Source of the DNA: UBA2357 sp041678045
GTDB taxonomy: Bacteria; Pseudomonadota; Gammaproteobacteria; Burkholderiales; Rhodocyclaceae
Assembly: GCA_041678045.1 (NCBI GenBank)
Contig: JBAYOV010000007.1
Coordinates: 25,623 to 89,622, forward strand
Length of the DNA: 64,000 nt
Direction: 5' to 3'
Positions 37,546 to 45,328 of this stretch are shown here, one piece after another. The notes under the pieces were generated by a model. It saw only the letters and a program-made list of their open reading frames with translations, ran no database searches and had not been told where the DNA came from. Both the position numbers and the translations under genes were made by a program. The first letter of the stretch is position 1; every line of letters begins with the position of its first letter.

Positions 37546-39281
37546 TCAGTGCCGCGGCTGGACGCCCTGTGACGGCCGTCCCAGCAGCAGGGCCGCCAGG
37601 GAGGGCAGCAACAGCAGCGCACCGAGCATGTTTACGATGAACATGAAGGCCATCACCAACCCCATGTCGGCCTGGAACTTGAGGGCCGAAAAAATCCAGG
37701 TCCCCACCCCCACGCTCATCGTGGTGGCGGTAAACATCACCGCCGTGCCGCGCTGGCGCAGGGCCTCGTAGAAGGCATCGGGCAGCGCATCGCCCTGGCT
37801 GAAGCGATGCGCCATGCGCTCGTAGAAGTAAATGCCGTAATCCACCCCGATGCCCACTGCGATGGCCACCACCGGCAGCGTGGACACCTTCAGGCCAATG
37901 CCCAGCATCGCCATCAGCGCATTGCAGAACACCGCCGCAATGAGCAGCGGCAGGACAATGCACAGGGTGGCCCGCCACGAGCGAAATTCGAGAAAGAACA
38001 GCAGCGCAATGGCGCCGAACACCAGCACCAGGATGGTGATGGAGGCTTCGTCCACCGCTTCGTTGGTGGCCGCCATGACCCCCACATTGCCCGAGGCCAG
38101 CAGAAAGTCGATCCGTTCGTCACGGTTCGCATCGCGGAAGGCTTTCACTTCACGAATGACATGGGCGATGGTGGGCCCTTCATGGTCGCGGGTGAAGATC
38201 AGCACCTGCATGGCCGAGCAGTCGGTGTTGAGCAGACCGGTGCCGGTATCGACCGGCGTCACCGACTGCGCCAGCACCGCCGGGTTGCGCGACAGCACCC
38301 GCCAGCGGGGATTGCCCTCGTTCCAGCCCGCGTTGATGGTCTTCGCCACACCGGGCAAGCCGACCACGCTCTGCACCCCATGCACGCCGCGCAGGGTGGT
38401 TTCGAAACGGTCGATGGTGTCCATCATTCCGAAGTCGGTGCAGGCCCCGTCCACACCGTGGGTCTGCACGATCACCGACAGCACATCCACACCGATCGAG
38501 AACGACGCCACAATGGCGGCCGCGTCCTGGTTGTAGCGTGAGTCCTCATGCAGCTCCGGAATGCCATGACCCAGGTCGCCGGTACGCAGGTCACGCGACT
38601 TCCACGCGGCCGCGCCGAGCAACAGCGCGGTGATCACCAGCACCACCACGGCACGCCGGGGTTCGGCCAGCGTGCGCAGGCGGCGCCACAGCCAGTCATC
38701 CTTGGTTTCCGCCCCTACCGTGCGGCGCATCTCGAAGGGGTTGAGGCGGGTCCAGGACAGCAGCACGGTGAGCAGCATCATGTTGGTGACGAGAATCAGC
38801 GCCACACCCAGCCCGGCGGTGAGCGCCAGCTCGCGCACCATGTCGATCTCGATGCGCATGATCACCAGGAAACCCACCGCCGTGATGGTCAGCGCCATCG
38901 CGCCGGGCAGGAACAGCCGGCGGAACGCATTCTGCGCGGCGGTCAGCGCCCCCGCTCCGTGCATCACCTCCAGCCGCCAGGCGTGAGTCATCTGCACCGC
39001 ATGGCTGACCCCGATGGCAAACAGCAGGAAGGGCACGAGAATGGACATCGGATCGATGCCGAACCCCAGCACCGGCAGCAGGCCCATCAGCCACACCACC
39101 GGCACCATTGCGCACAGCAGGGTGAGCGCGGCCAGCTTCAGCGAGCCGGAGTAGAAGTACAGCAGCACCGCCGTGATCGCAAAAGCCACCAGGAAGAACA
39201 GCAACACCCCGCCGCAGCCAGGAAAAACCTGCGCCGCCTGAACAGCAGCAAGGCCATGAATTCAACACAACGCCCCAGCAT
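37546..39281 (-). pseudogene. RND/MMPL-superfamily exporter, internally deleted and frameshifted
   Basis: Remnant of a hydrophobe-exporter-like RND protein. The intact family is, from memory, roughly 770-850 residues. The ATG at 39281 shares a base with the upstream YCF48 stop and gives a plausible N-terminus (MLGRCVEFMALLLFRRRRFF). After ~22 codons that frame leaves the family. From 39207 a different frame encodes the membrane block that normally follows the first periplasmic domain (LLFFLVAFAITAVLLYFYSG, GFGIDPMSILVPF, second loop, GIGVDYGIYFYERM, final helices), 553 residues. The rest of TM1 and essentially all of periplasmic loop 1 are missing, and the junction is out of frame. A GTG at 39207 could start a truncated protein. 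Confidence 0.8.
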
Positions 39282-40252
39282 CACGACCTCCCCGCCCCGG
39301 CAGACGGCAAGGGCATGCGCACCACCCCTTCCTCGCCGAACAGCAGCACTTCATCCTCAGCCACTTGCAGCACGGCCGCCCGGACCAGGCGATCCGGCCC
39401 GGGCAAGGCCGTCGCCGTCATGCCATCCTGCGCCACAAGCACCCCCTGCCCGCCCTGCCCCGTGAGCAACACCCGGCCATCGTCGAGCAGACCCGCGCCA
39501 AACAGCGAAGATTGCGCCTCGCTGGCAAGCGCCTGCCAGTGCTCACCGCCATCTTCCGAGCGGAACACATGGCCGCGCATGCCGAACACCAGCACCGCCC
39601 CATCGCGCATGCGCTGCACCCCGAAGAACGAGCCCTGATATGGACTGTCGAGCCGCTGCCAGCTGGCCCCGTCATCGTCCGAGCGCAGCAGCAGGCCGGC
39701 CTCGCCGGCAATCAGCAGACGCTGCGCATCCAGCCGGGCGATGGCGTTCAGATGCATCCCTTCCTCGTTCGCCGGAATTTCGGTCGCCGCCCAATGCCGG
39801 CCACCATCCCGGGTTTCCAGCAGCAACCCGTAGGCCCCCACGGCCCAACCCCGACCGTCTGCATCGAGCAGCACATCCAGCAGGGGCGCCTCGTCCTCAG
39901 GTGCCGCAAACACTTCCCGCCAGCTGGCCCCCTCATCCTCACTCAGCCATACCGTCGCGTCGTGGCCCACCGCCACCACCGCCCCAGGCAGCGCGGTCAC
40001 CGCCGTCAGGGTGGGCGTGCCCGGGGTGGACATCCTGTGCCACTCGCGCCCCCCGTCGCTGGAGCGAAACACATGGCCACGCTCCCCGACGGCAACTATC
40101 TGCCCGCCCGGGGTACGCACGGCATCGAGCATCTGCAGCATCTCCATGCTCACCGCGCTGGCAGGCATGGGCGGCGTAGAGCGTCCGGAAAAGGCGTACG
40201 AAACCATCACCGCCGCAAAGACGATGAACAGCACTCCGATGATTCGATTCAT
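39281..40252 (-). CDS. YCF48-like beta-propeller exported protein
   Basis: 323 residues from the ATG at 40252. An N-terminal membrane or signal helix (RIIGVLFIVFAAVMVSYAF) precedes repeated BNR/YCF48-type blades of the form VFRSSDGGREWHRM, VWLSEDEGASWREV, LLETRDGGRHWAA, LLRSDDDGASWQRL and VFRSEDGGEHWQAL. The repeats are evenly spaced and look intact. In related operons this gene sits between DUF1329 and the RND exporter and is thought to be an assembly or accessory factor; that role is inference. Its stop overlaps the exporter start by one base. Confidence 0.85.
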   Translation of the reverse strand: MNRIIGVLFIVFAAVMVSYAFSGRSTPPMPASAVSMEMLQMLDAVRTPGGQIVAVGERGHVFRSSDGGREWHRMSTPGTPTLTAVTALPGAVVAVGHDATVWLSEDEGASWREVFAAPEDEAPLLDVLLDADGRGWAVGAYGLLLETRDGGRHWAATEIPANEEGMHLNAIARLDAQRLLIAGEAGLLLRSDDDGASWQRLDSPYQGSFFGVQRMRDGAVLVFGMRGHVFRSEDGGEHWQALASEAQSSLFGAGLLDDGRVLLTGQGGQGVLVAQDGMTATALPGPDRLVRAAVLQVAEDEVLLFGEEGVVRMPLPSAGAGRS

Positions 40253-40352
40253 GCCGAAACCTGGATGAAAGCGGACATTCAGGCCCGTCGCGCCACACTG
40301 CTCATCCAGCGCAGCGGCATGGCACGACGGGATGGAGACGGCAGGCAGGCGC

Positions 40353-41255
40353 TCAGCGCGTGCCCACCCCACGCAGGCCGGCCGGGGTGAAGCTGGCGGG
40401 CCGTGCGTCGATCACCTTGTAGACCTGCGCCTCGTCATTGCGCAGCCCCATCGCAATGTAGCGTCCCGACTGCAGGTCGTGATGCACCTTCAGCGACGGG
40501 TACTGCATCGGAATATCGTAAAAATTGATGTTGTGCTGCTCCGACACCCGCCACAGCTGGTCACGCGAGTCGTACTTGTCCACCACCAGCGTCATCCACG
40601 AATCCTCGTCGATGTAGAAGGTGCGGCGCTTGTAGACATGGCTGGTGCCGTCCTTCAGGCGCGCCTCGACCACCCACACGCGATGCAGCTCATAGCGTGC
40701 GTGCTCGGGGTTGAGATGCCCCGGGCGCAGCACGTCGGCCATGGAGACCGTCCAGATCGCCTCGGCCCCGTTTTGCGGAATCGGGAAGGGAATCCCCCCC
40801 GTGGTACCGGCAATCGTGCGCCCCCCATCGACCAGCGTCACCCGGGTGGCGTTGGCCATGGTCTGCTCGTAATGCCCTTGCGGAAAGGCCGCGCTGCGCC
40901 GGGTGGGATAGACATTCATCTTCCAGTCCGGATACGTCCGGAGCATCGCCACCTGACCGGGGGTGAGCCGGTCGGCGTACTGCTCGACATTGGACGCGTC
41001 GATCGTGAACAACGGCCGGTCGTCGGCAAACGGATCGGCATAATGACTGCCGGGCACATGGCCTGCCGGTGCGCTGTCCAAACCGCCTTCCCAGGCGGGG
41101 ATGGTGCCTGCTGCATTGCCGGCGCGCTCGGCCCCCATCGGGGTAAGCGAACGCCCGAGTTCGGCTGCCTGCTCGGCAGACACCCCGGCATGCCCACTCG
41201 CCGCCCCGAAGGCCAGCACCAGCGCAGCCCCCAGAATACTTGCTGTTTTACGCAT
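40353..41255 (-). CDS. DUF1329 (LolA-like) periplasmic protein with large in-frame internal loss
   Basis: A 300-residue reading frame. The family is about 450 residues by recollection. A signal peptide is present (SILGAALVLAFGAASGHA). The N-terminal part (LTPMGAERAGNAAGTIPAWEGG) and the C-terminal part (DVLRPGHLNPEHARYELHRV, FYIDEDSWMTLVVDKYD) match the family. Directly after PFPIPQNGAEAIW the protein jumps to ADVLRPGHLNP, skipping the central ~150 residues of the LolA-like fold. The junction (~40741-40755) keeps frame, so a protein could be made, but the lipid-binding half-barrel should be incomplete. Its ribosome site GGAGAC is good. Confidence 0.8.
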   Translation of the reverse strand: MRKTASILGAALVLAFGAASGHAGVSAEQAAELGRSLTPMGAERAGNAAGTIPAWEGGLDSAPAGHVPGSHYADPFADDRPLFTIDASNVEQYADRLTPGQVAMLRTYPDWKMNVYPTRRSAAFPQGHYEQTMANATRVTLVDGGRTIAGTTGGIPFPIPQNGAEAIWTVSMADVLRPGHLNPEHARYELHRVWVVEARLKDGTSHVYKRRTFYIDEDSWMTLVVDKYDSRDQLWRVSEQHNINFYDIPMQYPSLKVHHDLQSGRYIAMGLRNDEAQVYKVIDARPASFTPAGLRGVGTR

Positions 41256-41282
41256 GTCTTGTCTCCTGCTATCGGTGTGGGC

Positions 41283-42932
41283 TCAGAAGGAATAACTCAG
41301 GCTGACGGCCAGGAAATCGCGGTCGGCCAGCGGATTGGAACCGCTGGCATACTCGGGCACCTGACCGGACGGGAAATTCGCAGCCGGCGTCGCGAGCGGG
41401 TCGCTGCCACCGTACTTCCTGCCACCGAAGTAGGTGGTGTAGGCAATGTCGGCCTGCCAGTTCTGCCGATAATTGAAGCCCACGCCCAGGGTGAGCGCCT
41501 TCACGCCCTCGTTGAAGGTCGGCCCGGAACCATTCACGTCATGCGCAAAACCGATGCGTGGCGACACGGTGGCCCCGGCGAAAGCATTCGGAAAGTCCAT
41601 CCGGCCCAGCACGCGATAACCCCATGAGCTTCTGCTCATGAAGCATCCCGACGAGGTCGAGCCAAAGGCAGAGGCGGCGGCTGATTCTTGCGGAACGAGT
41701 ATTCGCCCTGCAATGCGATGCCAGCCGGCCCGGCCGTGTTGAAGCTGATGCCGAACAGCTTGATGTCTTCCGGGTACTCCACAAAGTAGCTGCCCGGCCC
41801 GCCCCGTCCAATGCTGGCCGCGCAAGCGGCATTTGTCGCATTCAGCGCGGAAAGCTGGGTGGCAGCGCCTACATTGCCCACCACGCCGGCCAGCGCGCCG
41901 ATGTTTGCCGGCGTGTGCAGTGCCCCGAAGGTCGGCACGTCGAATGCCGTGCAACCCGGCACACCTGTGGCCACCGCCGGAATGCCGGCCGCCGTCAGCG
42001 CGCCCGCCTGCTGCGCAGTGAGGTTGCCGGAAATCGTCGCGGCTGCGCTGATTCCTCCCCTGTACCCCGAAACAAAGGGGGTGCGGCTGTGGTAGTTGGC
42101 GTGGAAGAAACCCACTTCGGTGTAGTTCAGCTCGGGCAGAAAGGCGCGCAACGCGATGCCGTACTGCCCGCTGTCGCTCGCCTCCCGGTCACTGTTGCGC
42201 GGAGCCCACAGCGCGGCAGTGGCATTCAGCGGAAAGACTCCGGCCGGCCCGTTTGCATCGTTGCGCCGCCCGAAGCCGGTATAGGCCAGGTGGCCACCCC
42301 GGGCGACAAAGTCGTTGGTACTGAAGAAGGTGCCGACCGGATCGATCTTGGTCTTTTCCCACTCGGTGAGCAGCACGGCCTCAAGCGTGAGGTTGTCGGT
42401 GAGTTCCTGCGACGCCCAGGCCATGGTGGTCGGAATCAGCCCCTCGCGCAGTTCGGAGCCCGGCATGCGCAGGCGGGTGACATTCACCGGGTTGATCACA
42501 TTGATGCCGTTGATGATGAAGGTGCTCTCGCCCCAGTTCACCACCTGCTTGCCCAGCCGCAGGTTGAGGTTGCGCCCGCCCACATCGAAACGGCCACGCA
42601 CGAAGGCATCGAGGATCTCGGCATCCCGCCCCGCCTCATGCCGTGCCGCGCGGCTCAGCCCCCCCCTTGTTCATGACCGCATGATCGTAGAAATACGAAG
42701 CACGGACAAAGGCACCATAGTTTCGGTAGTTCAGCTCAAGGTCATGGGTGGCCTTGAGCACGGCCGACACCAGATCGCCCTTGTCATAGCGCAGATTGCC
42801 GTCGTCCGAGTTCGGATCGCGCGACGTGCCACCGCTGCTGATGCCGATCAGCGAAGCGTCCCGGTCCTGCATGCGCCAGGATGCACCAAAGGAGACGGTG
42901 GTAGTTTGACGGAAAATCGACCCCCGACGCAC
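41283..42932 (-). pseudogene. DUF1302 outer-membrane protein, multiply disrupted
   Basis: Remnant of a DUF1302 beta-barrel protein, with three lesions. First, the reading frame enters at TTTVSFGASWRMQDRD with no signal peptide and an in-frame stop upstream. Second, a run of eight C at 42659-42666 shifts frame after DHAVMNKGG; the +1 frame continues correctly with LSRAARHEAGRDAEIL. Third, near 41628-41679 the frame changes after YSFRKNQP, and the terminal barrel (SSWGYRVLGRMDFPNAF... ending SYSF) resumes in another frame with roughly 100 family residues missing. The C-terminal Phe typical of outer-membrane barrels is present. It heads the operon and is preceded by the TetR-type operator. Confidence 0.85.
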
Positions 42933-43249
42933 GCCCTGTCGAGCATGGTTCAGGACATTCGAATTGTCTTCTCGGGAAAACCCGTAGAAACAGGAGACCG
43001 CGAACCGTCAGCTTTTAAGTCAAACGTTTGTTTGAATCTTACAGCTGAAATTGCGCCTGTCAAGATTGAAAACGCACCGGACTTCGGTTGTTTGAATGAC
43101 GCCCGCCACGCAAAGCGGATCTTCGCGTGGCGGGGCATGGGAAAGCGACCTGCATCGACGGAGCAGGCAGAACGGGAAACGACCGGACCCGCTTGCGCGG
43201 GGGCTGCGGACACCCGGCAAGCAGGCCGGACAACACGTCCGCCCGGAAA
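42933..43249. other. Intergenic region between the DUF1302 remnant and a small Cys-rich gene
   Basis: This 317-bp gap has no convincing gene. It contains the operator copy at 43020-43035. A further half-site GTTTGAAT lies at 43090-43097. The AT content is higher than in the flanking genes in the first ~170 bp. The signal peptide of the DUF1302 gene, expected here, cannot be found in any minus-strand frame. Confidence 0.6.
43020..43035. promoter_or_regulatory. Second copy of the TetR-type operator, upstream of the DUF1302 operon
   Basis: TCAAAC-GTTT-GTTTGA is identical over 16 bp, spacer included, to the core of the palindrome at 37472-37493; TTTGAAT continues on one side. It lies about 88 bp upstream of the first recognisable DUF1302 codon. 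It places the DUF1302-DUF1329-YCF48-RND operon in the predicted regulon of the PsrA-like protein. Confidence 0.8.
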
Positions 43250-43438
43250 TCAGGAGTGTTTCAGGGCCTCGGCATGCTCTTCGCTCATGCCGCTTACCGT
43301 GGTGAAACAGCCTGCCAACGGGCAATCGGTATCGGGGGCGCAGCCATGCTCACGGGCACACTCCTCCTGGGTTTCATCCAGCAGGACCATTTCATGCACC
43401 TCATCACAGCGCCCGACGGGGGAATCAAAGAAACTCAT
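43250..43438 (-). CDS. Small Cys-rich hypothetical protein
   Basis: 62 residues from the ATG at 43438, preceded by GAGG at 6 bases; an in-frame extension to 43474 is possible. The protein is acidic, without signal peptide, and has five Cys (RCDEVHEM, EECAREHGCAPDTDCPLAGCF). The CAPDTDCPLAGC cluster suggests metal or Fe-S binding, but no family is recognised. It is monocistronic and separated from argC by ~130 bp, with codon use like its neighbours. Confidence 0.65.
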   Translation of the reverse strand: MSFFDSPVGRCDEVHEMVLLDETQEECAREHGCAPDTDCPLAGCFTTVSGMSEEHAEALKHS

Positions 43439-43567
43439 GGCGACCTCCTCGGATAGTCTGGCGCTCCCGCGCACGGGAGCAGCAACTCATGAACCGTCGC
43501 GTTTCTTTCACTCTAGTCCATGCAGCGGCGTAGGCAAGCGCTGCATGGACCGGCAGGCGCGGTGCGC

Positions 43568-44491
43568 TTACAGCCCCAGCATCAGCTGCAGGTTCTGCAC
43601 TGCCGCGCCACTGGCCCCCTTGCCCAGGTTATCCAGACGGGCGATGAGCACGGCATGGCGATGCGCCTCGTTGGCAAACACCCGCAACTCAAGCTTGTTG
43701 GTGTCGTTCAGGGCAGTGGCATCGAGCTTGCCATTGTCGGTGGCCGGCTCCACGCTCACCCAACCGCCCTCGGCCTGGCTCGGTGCGTAGTGCGCCACGA
43801 GGGCATCGTGCAGGTCGGCCGCACGCGGCTTTCCGGGCAAGGCGTCCAGATGCAGGGGCAATTGCACCAGCATGCCCTGGCGGAAGTTGCCCACTGAAGG
43901 GGTGAACAGCGGCCGGCAACTCAGGCCGGTGTAGCGCATGATTTCGGGCAGGTGCTTGTGGGAGAGGCCCAGCGCATAGGTTTCGAACAACGGCGCCTCG
44001 CCTTTCTCGTAGGCTTCGATCATGGCACGACCGCCACCCGAATAGCCGCTCACCGACGGCAGGACAAGCGGAAAATCGGCGGGGATCAGGCCGGCCGCGA
44101 CCAACGGACGCAGCAGCGCAATCGCGCCGGTGGCGTAGCACCCCGGATTGGCCACGCGTGCGGCCTGCTGCACCGCCTCGCGCTGCCCCGCACACATTTC
44201 AGGAAAGCCATACACCCAGCCGGGTGCGCAGCGATGCGCGGTGGAGGCATCGATGATGCGTGGCCGGTGCCCCGGCAGGGCGTCGACCATGGCCACCGAC
44301 TCGATGGCGGCATCGTCGTGCAGGCACAGCACCACCAGATCGGCCTGGGCCATCAGCTCGCGCTTGGCCTCGGGGTCCTTCCTGCGCTCGGGGGCAATGC
44401 TGAGCATCTCGACTGCCGGCATCTGCTCCAGACGCTCGCGGATCTGCAGGCCGGTGGTTCCGGCTTCACCATCAATGAAAATCTTGGCCAT
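43568..44491 (-). CDS. argC: N-acetyl-gamma-glutamyl-phosphate reductase, type 2
   Basis: NADPH-dependent reduction of N-acetylglutamyl phosphate in arginine synthesis. It has 307 residues from the ATG at 44491 (MAKIFIDGEAGTTGLQI), which is the shorter type-2 form (ArgC2). ANPGCYATGAIALLRPL contains the active-site Cys, and the glycine-rich start binds NADP. A 4-codon upstream extension is possible. It is divergent from DUF3334 with 147 bp between the starts. Confidence 0.94.
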   Translation of the reverse strand: MAKIFIDGEAGTTGLQIRERLEQMPAVEMLSIAPERRKDPEAKRELMAQADLVVLCLHDDAAIESVAMVDALPGHRPRIIDASTAHRCAPGWVYGFPEMCAGQREAVQQAARVANPGCYATGAIALLRPLVAAGLIPADFPLVLPSVSGYSGGGRAMIEAYEKGEAPLFETYALGLSHKHLPEIMRYTGLSCRPLFTPSVGNFRQGMLVQLPLHLDALPGKPRAADLHDALVAHYAPSQAEGGWVSVEPATDNGKLDATALNDTNKLELRVFANEAHRHAVLIARLDNLGKGASGAAVQNLQLMLGL

Positions 44492-44638
44492 GTCGCGGAT
44501 CATCCCATGTGGTCAAAGTATGTACAGGTGGCCAATATAACAGCCGGACGCGCACTTGCGCAGCCATGCACGGCAGCCGGCTGTGTTATACATATCGGCT
44601 CCTGCCCCATTGCGGGGCCCACGCGAGCAGAGCCCGAC
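44492..44638. promoter_or_regulatory. Divergent argC / DUF3334 promoter region
   Basis: The region holds two weak -10-like elements: TATACA (44587-44592, plus strand) and TATATT on the minus strand near 44534-44539. Neither has a good -35 partner. The flanks of GC-rich ACAGCCGG/CCGGCTGT form an imperfect inverted repeat that could be an operator or a chance hairpin. Confidence 0.3.
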
Positions 44639-45328
44639 ATGCAAGCAACCCAAGTCGTTTTCGGCACCGAAGACCTGCTGATCAGCCTGTGCAACTCGGT
44701 CACCAAGGTGCTCACCAAGGCCAGCCAGAGCGAAATCCGTTATTCACCGATGGTGCAACGGATTCACAAGACCTGCCTGAAGCCGGACATCGGCTGCTTC
44801 GTGCTGTTCGATGGCGGTTTTTCCGGGCTGGTGGTGATCAACTTTTCCGCCGAATCGGCAATGGAGTTGTACCAGCGCTACATGCTGCAGATGGGCATGT
44901 CGCAGGCCGATCTGGCACAGTCATTCACCTCGGAAGAGGTCGGCAACGTGATGGGCGAACTGATGAACCAGATCGTCGGCGACTTCACCAGCAAGGTCGG
45001 GCGGGAACTGCAGACCCACATCACCCAGAACCAGCCCAAGATGCTGGCGCTCAACAAGCAGGTGATCCTGAGCGTGGACACCCACCTGGACCACCCGGAA
45101 GCACGCCGGGTGACCTTCTACACCGGGCGCAACAACATCTTTTATCTGGAGTTGGCGGTGGACCGTACCGAGTTCATCAAGCTGCACGAGTTCGAGCCTT
45201 GCGAGGAAGCCGACCCCGACCAGATCATTGCCCAGGCCGGCAACGAGCAGGCTAGCCCGCAGCCCCCCCTCTCCGCCCCGGCCGACGCCAGCGACACCGA
45301 CGACCTGCTCAAGTCACTCGGCATGTAA
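44639..45328 (+). CDS. DUF3334 family protein (CheX-like)
   Basis: 229 residues from the ATG at 44639; the in-frame region upstream lies antisense to argC and is not coding. The middle shows SFTSEEVGNVMGELMNQIVGDF, which resembles the E-x2-N helix of CheX/CheC-type phosphatases, so a signalling role is possible. The C-terminal ~30 residues are Pro/Ala/Asp-rich and end in DDLLKSLGM. No membrane segment is seen. It overlaps the convergent RND permease gene end by 15 bp. Confidence 0.82.
   Translation: MQATQVVFGTEDLLISLCNSVTKVLTKASQSEIRYSPMVQRIHKTCLKPDIGCFVLFDGGFSGLVVINFSAESAMELYQRYMLQMGMSQADLAQSFTSEEVGNVMGELMNQIVGDFTSKVGRELQTHITQNQPKMLALNKQVILSVDTHLDHPEARRVTFYTGRNNIFYLELAVDRTEFIKLHEFEPCEEADPDQIIAQAGNEQASPQPPLSAPADASDTDDLLKSLGM

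Noticed and set aside
44537..44589. Inverted repeat in the argC/DUF3334 gap as an arginine operator
   Set aside because: The arms differ by a two-base insertion and do not resemble an ARG box; reported only as part of the promoter region.
43952..44638. Upstream extension of the DUF3334 frame
   Set aside because: It runs antisense through argC. The conserved protein begins at the ATG at 44639.
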